From positions 1-19,276 of the forward strand of contig JALLBK010000171.1 of assembly GCA_036940085.1 (NCBI GenBank): a DNA stretch of 19,276 nt, given 5' to 3'. This DNA comes from Discostella pseudostelligera. Its lineage: Eukaryota; Bacillariophyta; Thalassiosirophyceae; Thalassiosirales; Thalassiosiraceae. The translations under genes were made by a program, and so were the position numbers. The notes beneath the pieces are model-generated. The model searched no databases. It saw only the letters and a program-made list of their open reading frames with translations, and had not been told where the DNA came from. How positions within the stretch are numbered: the first letter of the stretch is position 1; every line of letters begins with the position of its first letter. Positions 1 through 9,033 of this stretch are shown piece after piece.

Positions 1-376
1 AGAACCTCCAACAACCATTCAACTACCTCCAACCATCTTAAACAACCTCCAACAACCCTCCCACAACCCAGAAGGTTTCAGCAGGAGGCTGTTGAGGGTG
101 AGGAGGAATAGCTTCTGGAGGAGCAGGAGGAGCATGAGGAGGAAGAGGAGCAGGTAGGATGGGCGGGATTAGAGGAATAGAGTAATAGAGGAATAGTTGA
201 ATTTAGGAACGAGGTGCAGAGGAGCAGAGGAGCAGAGGAGCAGAGGAGTAGTGGCAGGGAGGCATGGAAGAATAGAGGCACAAGGAGGTGTGGATGCATG
301 GATGCATGGAGGCTTGGAGGCGCCATGGAGGAATGGAGGTTGTAAGGCGTCAGAGGCCTACTGGAGGCCTGCTGGA
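1..376. repeat. low-complexity, strand-asymmetric tract
   Basis: The first ~70 bases are C/A-rich and built from variants of AACCTCCAACAACC. From about 84 the strand switches to G/A-rich sequence made of GGAGGA, GAGGAATAG and ATGGAGG variants. An exact 8-bp tandem (CAGAGGAG, four copies) lies at 217-248, and GGATGCAT repeats follow near 292-308. Open frames across this tract are compositional and show no domain. Such tracts evolve by slippage and can adopt triplex forms, but nothing here shows a function. Confidence 0.8.
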
Positions 377-738
377 GTTCTGCAAACAACAAATCAGTCC
401 AATGAACACTTTAGAGATATTATTTCCCGCCCACCTCTTGCTATTAAGCAGATAGAATGAGGTGAAGGGCTCATAACCTATGAAACAAAAATCAAGAACA
501 GACTGTCCATTGACTACCATACTGTCCCCTGTTTTCTTTCATCATGTGTTGTAGTTGTGCTGCACATCCAGCGCTTTGAGCTCATAACCATTGAACAAAA
601 ATCAACAGTCTATCCATGTACCTGATTCTCTCTTTGGCCCCACCAACACCCACTACCCTTCACAAGCAGACTCAAAAATGAATCACCCTATCAAGCTTCA
701 GCCCTCAATCTCCCTCCCCATTTGGTAATTACTTCTTT
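377..738. repeat. intergenic, one direct-repeat pair
   Basis: No gene is seen. Two imperfect direct copies of about 45 bp lie at roughly 469-514 and 580-623. Both begin GCTCATAACC, continue with GAACAAAAATCAA or GAAACAAAAATCAA, and then have a CAG..CT.TCCAT block. Their spacing is about 111 bp. The rest is unremarkable A/C-rich sequence. The pair may be a remnant of a larger tandem array or of a mobile element, but no terminal repeats or target duplications can be identified. Confidence 0.55.
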
Positions 739-1130
739 TCTCTATCTCAGTAATTGGTTGGTTGTTGAGTGCGTGGTGTATTGCAGGGGTCAGGTGGTTG
801 ATGGAGTCTCTTGTTGTAGTAGTGAGCAAATCGTTGCTAACTGGGTTATTATTGTCTTGCAGGCCCCCTTAATTCCCATCGAGGGGCTTCAATGCATGGT
901 GATATTGTAGGTTTGTTGTGTGGTTGGTGAGTTCTTTTGATGTAGTGAGCAAATCGCTGCTAACTCTATCATAACATACTCTCCATCTATTAGGTAGTTG
1001 GTTGTTGAGTGATTGGTATTGGAGGTTGGGCGGTTGGTGGGTTCTCTCATTGTAGTGAGCAAATCGTTGCTAACTGGGTTATTATTGTCTGGCTGGCACT
1101 TCAGTTCCCATTGAGGGACTTCAATGCACT
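739..1130. repeat. three-copy repeat, possible rDNA-spacer sequence
   Basis: Two long copies (about 739-898 and 979-1130) share a start like TCTCYATCT, then GTTGGTTGTTGAGTG, then the core GAGCAAATCGYTGCTAACT, then GGGTTATTATTGTC and a conserved end GGGNCTTCAATGCA. A shorter middle copy (about 911-966) has only the G/T-rich lead and the core. The cores lie at 820-842, 943-965 and 1053-1075. The copies are clearly diverged. On the minus strand they lie directly downstream of the LSU rRNA 3' end at ~1236, so they could be intergenic-spacer repeats that arrived with it. That is inference. Confidence 0.7.
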
Positions 1131-1235
1131 GGCAGTGGGTGGGAAGGACAAGTCAAATCCAGTATGGAGCGGGGCCTGCAGACTGTGTTGGGGGGTCTGA
1201 ATTGACAGGGACGCCTTGAGGGGCAATCAACCTGC

Positions 1236-1615
1236 ACAAATCAGAGGAACAGAGGCAGAACCTCAGCAGATCGTAGCACAAGGGCTACTCTCGTGCTTAC
1301 AGTACCACGTTCCTTAATTAAGTCGTCTACAAAGGATTTGACTTGACCATCATTGGAAATTGTTTTTCGGCATACATACACTTTTAAGGTGCAGCGCTGC
1401 CAGGGGGTGGTGTTGATACAAGACTATTGCTACTCAGGTAACAGTGGTAAAGGGGGGGGGGTATCAACCCTGCCAGCATGGATTCTGACTTAGAGGCATT
1501 CAGTCATAATCCTACGGATGATAGCTTTGCAGCATTGGCTGTTCAGCCAACCACATTACCAATTATCCGAACCAAGGGTTCCTCTCGTACTAAGTTGGAT
1601 TACTGTTGGGTCAAC
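1236..1615 (-). pseudogene. truncated large-subunit (LSU) rRNA 3' end
   Basis: Read on the minus strand, the sequence matches the 3' portion of eukaryotic LSU rRNA. It contains CAACAGTAATCCAACTTAG, the sarcin-ricin loop AGTACGAGAGGA (plus 1580-1591), the TTGGCTGAACAGCCAA hairpin, GGATTATGACTGAA and CTCTAAGTCAGAATCC. It then runs through a diverged 3' domain to a plausible end near GATTTGT (~1236). The 5' side stops abruptly at ~1615, because the preceding universal helices are absent and unrelated sequence follows. Several universally conserved CpG sites read TpG or CpA (for example GCAAAGCT where GCGAAGCT is expected, and GAATGCC for GAACGCC). A run of ten G lies at 1452-1461 on the plus strand. 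This is best explained as a dead rDNA fragment. An assembly join to an rDNA array is the alternative. Confidence 0.85.
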
Positions 1616-1623
1616 TAATCGTG

Positions 1624-2095
1624 TTTTTAATGTTTCAGCCATTATTGCAATTTTTGAGGGGGCATAACTTTTGAACCATTAGGAATTGGTCTAAACTGAG
1701 CAGATCGCCGGAATCGTCATGAAAAACTTATTTGAATCCCCAGGCAGTGGTGAAGGGCTGGAGGTCTCGTTAATGGCTCAGCCATTATTTTGCCACTAAT
1801 TCCTACCGTAGGAGGCAGTACAAAACCCCCAAAATATGTTTGAACCATTAAAATCATTTTGTAAAAATATCTTTCAGCCATTATCGCTCTTTTTTCCGGT
1901 GGTATGATGCTGAGGAATCCGTTCGCTAATAATGGCTGAGCCATTACAGTTAATCTTTCAGCCACAAATTGCGCCCCACCGGAACGATACTTCATCTTCA
2001 TTCTCCTCCATCCACCCCAGCAATAACAACAGTTGACTTCATGGGTGATTCGTCCAGGCTTTTTACGCGACGATCTACTTAGACTTAGATTCCGA
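1624..2095. repeat. AGCCATTA-rich repeat region upstream of WDR24
   Basis: The motif CAGCCATTAT recurs near 1636, 1779 and 1875, and again within 1930-1946. Two copies are perfect odd palindromes, TAATGGCTCAGCCATTA at 1771-1787 and TAATGGCTGAGCCATTA at 1930-1946. Because the centre base is swapped, the two are reverse complements of each other, and similarity extends beyond them as an imperfect inverted repeat around a ~140 bp interior. TTTGAACCATTA also occurs twice (about 1671 and 1839). An open minus-strand frame spans the area but only translates the repeat. The region ends at the WDR24 start, so it may include that gene's promoter, or it may be a small fold-back element. Confidence 0.6.
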
Positions 2096-2099
2096 AGCC

Positions 2100-5000
2100 A
2101 TGTCAATCCATCATAGCCGAACCGCTGCGTCTGGAACCAGTAGCCCGCAACCCAGATCTCATCCGTTTTCATCCGTGTCGTTCTCGCCTGGTGATGCTGG
2201 TGCTGGTGCTGGTGCCTACGCCGTTGCCTCTGGGAAGAATCTTTTGCACATATTCCGATTGGACCACGGTAAAGGTATAGGTGGCTCGCATCTCGAAGAG
2301 ATTAGGTCTATTAGAATTTCACAGGTGAGACATTTTACTGTTTAGCCCGCCACCCGCCACCCTTGATTTTATTATCTCACCATGCATTTTGTCGCTTATG
2401 TATCGCAGCACTTCCAATCTCCGGTACAAACCACAAATTCGGTTTCGAGGGGTCAAAATCCACAATATCCACATTTGCGGGATGCACTGCGACTTCCAGG
2501 TGCGGCTCCCACTGTAGCTCCACTTCCGTCTCCCTCCACGGGTGGGGGGGGAGGTATCAATATTAACGTAACAGATGTGGCATGGAGCTTGCCTCAGACA
2601 TACGTAGTCGACGACGAAGTTCTACCTCTGGCAAATGCTGGCAATACTTGGCCGAAAAGAGGAGATGGAATTGCAGTGTCAGGGTACGAGGAATTAGTCT
2701 CTCCGCCTGATGTGCGTTACACTGACACGCTTCCGGATTCAGCAAATGAACAGAATTATCAGTATCCGCCTTTTATCCAGCGGCATGTCATTAGGGATGC
2801 AACAACACAGTTGTATGATGATTCATCAGTCATCACTGCTGCTGGATCCAATGGAGTAATTGTTGCATGGAATGCGAATACTCTCCTTTCTTCTTCAACT
2901 TTGACCAGCGGTTCCGGTGGTGTCGGATCAGCGAGAGGAAGATCGCAGCAGACATCTTCGATGGCACCACTGGAACAACCTGAAGCAGCTTTCTTGGCGC
3001 ATTCTCGTACTGTCAACCGTCTCGCTTGGCATCCTACAGGACGTCGCCCCTACTTACTGTTGTCAGCCTCCAGCGATGGTACAATTAAATTGTGGGACAG
3101 ACGAGCAACATGTTCATCATCTTTACACCACGGGGCTACAGGGAGTGCTGAATACACTGCTACCCAGAACAAGTTGAACCAGACTACGAAGTCGTGGTTT
3201 GGATTCGGGAATTCATTGTCTGTGCATAGTGCGCATCAACTGCCAACAAGTGCGATGCTAAGAACTGCAACCTGGCACTGCATTTCGACATTCCAGCCAA
3301 AATGTGAAGCAGTGAGAGACATACGTTGGAACCCTGTCGTCGATGATTTATTTGCAATGGTTGCGGGAGAATGGCTTTGCGTCTACGACATTCGATTCTT
3401 TAACAAACCAATGGTGAAGGAATCTACTCACGCGGGTGACGCTACAAGTGTAGATTGGCATCCTAATAAAAGATACGTCATCGCAACTGGAGGAGGGAGA
3501 GATAGAAGTGTTAAAGGTGTGCTGTGACTCGTTACTTCTATGTCGAGATACTCTTGGATATCATTCTTATCGCAATGCTTTTCTGTTCTCTGCAGTTTGG
3601 GATTTCGAGAGCGGATTGAATATTAACAAACAGGATGACGTATCAATGAACTACATGAAAACGAATTCATGCTCATTCAAATCAGAAAATAGCGAAATCT
3701 CTTCCGCATCGCATACATCTAGTTCAAGTGAAATCGGGTGAGTTTGATAGCTGGCTTGGTTCGTTACACATTTTATTATATTGTCCTTCGCTCATCTAAA
3801 ACACTCGGAAGGGGGCGGAGTACCCAAAATGCTGCTCATTCTGTATCTAGCGGTTCTGTTTCTCCGGTAAAACGATCTTCATCTAGTTTTGGATTCTCAT
3901 CTCGACATCACAAAAAGAAACTCCCAATCTACGCTCTAAATATTGCAGCCCCTGTCACTCAAGTACGATGGAGACCATCAAACGATGAGAGTGAGTTCAT
4001 AGCAGTCGCCACATCCTCAATTTATGGTGCAAATGCAGGTGGACATGGCAATGTGGGGCTGTGGTCGGTTCACCGGCCATTTATGCCCATCAGTGTTTGT
4101 GAAGGGCACACTGAGGGAGCGGTCACTGATTTTGCTTGGGCCCCAATGATGCGCGGACAGGAGACATTCTTGGATTCACCTGTTCATTCTTCTGAGATTG
4201 GGAACGGTTTAAGCTGGCATCAAATTCTGTCTGTCGGTCGTGATGGTCAATGCCTGTTGCAGGATTTCACTCATGGTGAACGACCGATTCTTCATGTGCC
4301 AAGAGCATGCTTTGCGCTGGCTAACTTGTCGCCGTTCCAGCCAGGTTTTGGATCTTTGCAAATCATGGCTGTCCACCAACGAGTCGATGCACCTGATGCG
4401 AACAAAAGAGTGGTGCCCGATCATTCGAGGTCGAGACTGGTCTTTTTCATATCTGATCAAGGAGATGTTGAAGACTTATCCAAGGCGTCTTCGCCAGGGA
4501 TAGTGGAGGTAGCATCCGAGTTAACTCATTTATCGCGGTTGTCGGAGCTTTACGTCACAAAACCTGGAGGAAATTGTTGCACGAAGGCTGATATTTGTCG
4601 GCATAACTCCTCCGTTGCCAAAGGCTTAAACCGCAGAGCAATAACTCAGATGTGGAAAACTTTGGCGACAATACTGGATGGCGCAGGGTTGGATGGACTT
4701 CCTGCCAATCAATCCGATTCACACTCAAACCCCATGGCCTATTTGTTGACTCCCACGCTTAGAAATTTGTTGTTGCAAAGAGCGGATGCCGGAGATGTAC
4801 AAACTTGTGTTGTCTTATGCGAGGTAATGAATGTTATCGCGACTCCGGTGGCTGCCGGAGGGGCCGCAAAATCCAATATTCCAAATCTGAGCATTACTGC
4901 CATTCGAGAGTGGTACCTCATTTATATTGACTTACTGCAACAAATGTGTCTCTTTACCCAAGCCGCGAGTCTGATTCGATACTGCAACGATCCTGTAGTT

Positions 5001-5516
5001 GGGGCCCTGAATCAACAATCGACGACAATTCATGAGGCGTGTCCTAGATGTGGAAAACCTCTGCTTGGAAACACAACTGCACTTCATGATGGCGCTCCAC
5101 AGCTCTCTGCTCAGCGATTTTGTAGAAGTTGTAGAGGTCGAATTGGACTCTGCTTTTTGTGCCACCAACCCGTGAAGGGTATCTTTATTTGGTGCCCAGG
5201 ATGTGGCCAGTGAGTATGAAATCGTCATCGTGTCCACCTTACTACTCTATTGCAAGTGCCATCTGGCTGATCACATTTTGCGTCATCTTCTCATCTTGCA
5301 TTATCTCAGTGGAGGTCATCTGGATCACGCATTGGAATGGTATGTAAATCATCATGATCTTTTACGTGCTTGATATCTTCACATACTCCATTGCTGATTC
5401 CCTATTCCTTGGAACTATTACTTTTACTTTTCTGGTACAGGTTTGGAACGAACGAAGTTTGCCCAACCGGCTGTGGTCACAAATGCAACTTAATCAAAAC
5501 TCATCCCCCCAACTAG
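2100..5516 (+). CDS. WDR24: WDR24-like GATOR2 subunit, six exons
   Basis: This is an orthologue of WDR24, a subunit of GATOR2 (SEACAT in yeast), which relays amino-acid sufficiency to TORC1 at the lysosome or vacuole. Exons are 2100-2324, 2409-3516, 3596-3737, 3812-5209, 5310-5339 and 5441-5516, giving 992 aa. All introns are GT-AG and the frame is continuous at every junction. The third acceptor could instead be at 3820, three codons shorter. WD-type repeats are seen near residues 135, 214-230, 273-305, 375-404, 416-450, 537-577 and 587-640, with blades such as TVNRLAWHP...DGTIKLWD and GGRDRSVKVWDF. The C-terminus (902-983) is the zinc module typical of WDR24: CPRCG, CRSC, CFLCHQPVKG, WCPGCGHGGHLDHALEW and CPTGCGHKC. 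Exons 5 and 6 rebuild this module exactly, which supports the splicing. An in-frame TGA at 2046 leaves 2100 as the first ATG. The protein is longer than human WDR24 (~790 aa) because of Ser/Gly/Pro-rich insertions. The identification is firm; its partners are not in this window. Confidence 0.93.
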
Positions 5517-5531
5517 ACGATCATTCTGCCA

Positions 5532-6533
5532 TCATGTATTACTTCCACTTCTTGATTTCCATATTTTAGACACAACCATTGCCATTTTAGTTTGTTTGTG
5601 TGTTGCATCTCTGTGTTCTCTCACTTCGTTGAGTGATGTGAGTACGACATAATTCACCATAGACCCAAGCGCAATAACACTCCAGAATGCGATAGTTTTC
5701 GAAGTACCATGGTGCAATAAATATGCTTGCAGAATTGTTGACCCACAGAGTGTACCAAAATACCTGAGCAACGATGCGAGTTATGATGTGGGCACTAAGT
5801 GAACAAAGTGAAAATTGAATTCGAGGGTATTCTGTACTCACGCCGTGTACGATGTAGCCAATGATAGAAAGTATAGTTCGCGTGTGCCGATCGTATGAAA
5901 TCCAAAAACTATCCATGCATTCAGAAAGTCTGTGTCCGATGAAATATAGAATTAGCTCATGGAAGTTGAGATGCGAGCTGAAATCAGATGACAACAGAAC
6001 TAGATATGTGTCGTAGAATTAAACTCACGCTGAATAGCAATATCAAGTAGATACGCAACGAAGAAACTGACACTAGCTGCATTATTATTGATCCATGTTG
6101 ATACACCACCACCAATCAAGACAAATTTATTATTTGGCATGGACGCCACCGTTCGTTTTAATCTAACCGATGCGGTGGTGGTGCGTACGATCAAGGGGAA
6201 TAGCATTCTATCGAGCCCCCAGAAGACAGCATTTCCCAATATTCCCGATATAGTAAATCGGACAGCAGGGTGCCATTGCCATTGATCATAAATTAGATTA
6301 CTTTGAATAGTGCTGGTGGTGATGGGAGTGCTAATAACGAATTGACTTTCGCTCATGGTCATGGCTAAGGGTCGGCATTTGCGTCGGCGGTCGGCGGCGG
6401 ATTTCATTGTTGTGGTAGATAGTGTGCTTTTGCTTTTCGTTGTGTGTGCCTTGTGCCTTGTCCTTGCTTGCGTGCGTGGTTGATTGAAGATTGAAGATGA
6501 AAGCAAAGAAGATCGATACTTCCCGCCAAACAT
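5532..6533 (-). CDS. four-helix membrane protein, three exons
   Basis: Exons (minus strand) are 6533-6029, 5929-5842 and 5763-5532, with GT-AG introns of 99 and 78 bp, giving 274 aa. Splicing is fixed by phase and by the restored helices. CAG C joins AC TTT to give the run AIQHFLNAWIVFGF, and GC joins G TAT to give TSYTAYFGTLCGS. Hydrophobic segments lie near residues 93-116, 152-177, 187-213 and 220-240. The four-segment layout and the RFxxxGxxxN-type first helix recall small GtrA-like membrane proteins, but I cannot assign a family with confidence. The first ~60 residues are Ser/Thr/Arg-rich with almost no acidic residues, so they could be a mitochondrial targeting peptide or 5' UTR. Later in-frame ATGs at 6407, 6362 and 6356 are plausible starts, because the codons after 6533 overlap a TTCCCGCC box. 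The stop lies 15 bp from the WDR24 stop. Confidence 0.75.
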
Positions 6534-6780
6534 CTTCCCGCTAAAATTTTGCCAGCGCAGTAATTTCCCGCCAAAATTCGCTCTGCGTTCGCATGCAGCA
6601 AAGAAGTAGATAAGTATCTACCATACGATACCTACGATACCATACCATGACCAGGCCATGCTTCGGTACAAACTTCCACGGGCACGCCGTCGATTGGGTC
6701 CGGAGTCCACACTTAGGACATACAGCCCACTATGATCTCTAGCGGTTACTGCGTCTGTCGCTGTAACCATCACCATCACG
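6518..6780. promoter_or_regulatory. divergent promoter with TTCCCGCC boxes
   Basis: This spacer lies between the minus-strand membrane-protein gene and the plus-strand kinase-like gene, and so must serve both. Three related boxes occur within 60 bp: TTCCCGCCAAA at 6520-6530, TTCCCGCTAAAA at 6535-6546 and TTTCCCGCCAAAATT at 6564-6578. The third matches the E2F/DP consensus TTTSSCGC exactly and the others match seven of eight positions. E2F binding in this organism is inference. The remainder shows no TATA element that I would defend. Confidence 0.45.
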
Positions 6781-7261
6781 ATGAAGCTGCACTGCCATGA
6801 GCGCCGGTGTCGGCGTCGGCGTCGGCGTCCTACCTTCGTCGGTGTCGGTGCACTACTGACTCTTCTCATGCCAATCTTCTCCTCGTCTAGAAGTACAAGC
6901 GCTTTTTCTCATCCAGGAACAATATCAAATTTTGCATCATCTTCAACGATTATAGCAGTCAACAGACGAGTCATTCATCGTGGACAATCTGGTGCAGTGG
7001 TGGCGCCGAGGGAGTCCAATCATTTTCATCTCCATGATAATAAATTCCAACAACCTCTGAAGAGCACCATCGATGATAATAATAATGAAGAAACTGACAA
7101 TCTCAATGAGGATGGAATCATCTTCTACGACGACTTTTCTGGATTACCTATTGGACAACAAGATGCAGTTGTTGTTGGTATTGGACAGGAGCAGCTACAG
7201 CCACGGCAGGTCAAAGAAGGTGTTGTTGATGTTGAGCCGATCCAATTGCCAGATTTCGACA

Positions 7262-7292
<31 letters not shown>

Positions 7293-9000
7293 CGACGACA
7301 ACACCTCAAAAAATATTCAAATAAAAGAGCTGTCCAAGGTCATAAAAGATTCGCAAAAGAATTATGTCGATCTCACTGGCTCTACCGAACGCGAATTCAG
7401 TCTAGGGCGGGATGTCATATTATCCAACTACGCTGGCTCACTTGGCTTTGATCAGGTTACTGATTGGCAATATTATACCGTGGATGTGGATGAAGATGAC
7501 GGTGGATATTATTCTAGAAAAATGGAGGATGAAGAGCCACGACGAACTCCTGTCAGCCCACGTCCGATGGATCCTAGTCAGCCATCGAGGACAAGGTCAA
7601 GTAGCGGGAGTGTCGTTCGGATATTCCGGGGGGAGCTTGTAGGTGGATCGTCGTCATTGGGGAGCAAGTTACGATCGAGGGGTTTGGATATGAGAGTTTT
7701 GATCAAGGAATATTCTGGAGAAGAGGGGTTGAAATTAGCCAATGCTGAAAAGCAAGGATTAGGACGACTTCAATCGTCTTGGTTGAGGAGTTACTATTTA
7801 AACAAGAATGATGCTGGCAGGGTGAAGGAGCTGGAAGACGGCGAATGGATAGAGAGAGCCAGGCGAAGATACGTTGATGGAATAACGGATACATCTACAA
7901 ACAAAGATGACGAGAATCTCATCACGATGATTGAACTATTGTCATCGCAGAAGGCTCCATTTACATCCCTCCTCGGCGAATTGAACCTAAACGATTTCTA
8001 CGATGATGACGACTTCGCCAGCACCGCCAACCTGCGAAATGAATGGTATAAATCACTAGGTGTGCAACCTCCCCGACCTGGCAGTGTCTGGTTAATATTT
8101 GATTATCATGGGCTATCGACTGCCTCTACGTATGCAGTGCCGGCAATGATCCAACGCTCTAAGCTTCCACCGCGACGAGGTATTTTTGGATTTGGTGTCG
8201 TTGAGGCACCGCCCCTGCCTCCATTTACTGATCGGGCAAGATACATGGCGCGGGGTGTTTTATTGGGAATGTTGAGTGCCGTGGCGGCAGCCCATCAAGC
8301 TGGTGTCGTCCATCGAAGTATTGGGAGGAATAGTTTCCTACTTAGTTCGATAGGGCAGGACAAACGGGAGGCGACGAGTCCGTATGCCGTTACGACTTCA
8401 AGGTTGCGTGTCATTCTGTCGGATTGGGGCTTTAGCGCTACGGTGGATGATGCGGCACGGGAGAAGGAGCTGGGTGTGCGTTCTCGCATGTTTGGTATTC
8501 CGGCGATGGTTGGTGGCGGCATCGACGGTGATAGACTCCAAGCGGTGGCAAAAGAATTTGCTAAGGCGGAGGATCTTCATGCACTGGGATTTGTGTAAGT
8601 TCACTACTCTCTCCTCACAACTTTCGTTGGCCATGTCAGAGACAAGTTTCTAATGTCTTCATTCCCTTCCAGCTTCCTTGCCATGTTATTTACAACACTT
8701 GCCGAACCAGCGACGTTGACGGCGCCAATGCCCGCTACTGACGATGATACGTGGCAAAGACTATTCGCTGACATCTTTGAAAAGAACATGGAGCAGTTTC
8801 GTGAATACTGCGAGAACGAAGAGATCTGGGATAGCGTGGTTGGATTATTAGATGAAAAGGATGGAGCCGGATGGGATTTGTTGGGAAGCCTTCTTTCATC
8901 TCGTGAGAGACTTAGCGCCTGGTACAAAGATGAGGCACGAGGGTTGGACGACATTGTTTCGGCAGATGATTTGCTCTCTCATCCTTTTTTTGAGATGTAA
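6781..9000 (+). CDS. plastid-targeted kinase-like protein, likely pseudokinase
   Basis: Two exons, 6781-8594 and 8673-9000, with a 78-bp GT-AG intron, give 713 aa. The codon GT|C at the junction restores HALGFVFLAMLF. An in-frame TGA at 6733 precedes the first ATG. Residues 1-41 are a basic head plus hydrophobic core ending S-T-S-A|F, the diatom plastid-targeting pattern (signal cleavage before Phe). Residues 162-173 are twelve Asp. A kinase-like fold follows: VLIKEY with the VAIK-type lysine K309, then HRSIGRNSFLL at 511-521 in place of HRDLKxxN, so the catalytic Asp is Ser513 while N517 is kept. DWG at 548-550 replaces DFG. An alpha-F-like segment EDLHALGF sits near 600 and the end SADDLLSHPFF resembles the last kinase helix. 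The metal and lysine residues remain but the catalytic base is gone, so a regulatory or scaffold role in the plastid is likely. An atypical active kinase is possible. The substrate is unknown. Confidence 0.8.
7264..7299 (+). repeat. GAT trinucleotide repeat coding poly-Asp
   Basis: Nine GAT codons followed by three GAC codons encode twelve consecutive aspartates in the linker between the targeting peptide and the kinase-like domain. The uninterrupted GAT run is a slippage-prone microsatellite. The GAC end still encodes Asp, so the residue appears to be retained despite sequence drift. A length polymorphism is expected between strains. Confidence 0.9.
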
Positions 9001-9033
9001 ACAACATGAAGGCTGTGAAACAAATTTACCTAT

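Noticed and set aside
423..430. Exact E2F octamer TTTCCCGC
   Set aside because: It is isolated, with no gene nearby. About two such matches are expected by chance in a window this size.
197..460. 87-codon plus-strand open frame
   Set aside because: It lies in low-complexity GGAG repeats, and its composition follows the repeat rather than a protein.
1236..1615. R2-type retrotransposon insertion in 28S rDNA
   Set aside because: The known R2 target lies further upstream in the LSU than this fragment, and no reverse-transcriptase frame is present on either side.
1717..2172. 151-codon minus-strand open frame with recurring MAE/MAQ peptides
   Set aside because: The recurring peptides come from translating the AGCCATTA repeats and palindromes. 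It overlaps the first exon of WDR24 on the other strand and shows no domain.
3738..3811. In-frame continuation of the open frame upstream of WDR24 exon 4
   Set aside because: It begins with a clear GTGAGT donor and has no ATG start. The exon 3 frame hits TGA here unless spliced, so it is an intron.
5587..5994. 135-codon minus-strand frame reading through both introns of the membrane-protein gene
   Set aside because: The other frame, joined at canonical splice sites with matching phases, restores three continuous membrane helices, whereas this frame gives an incoherent Cys/Trp-rich tail.
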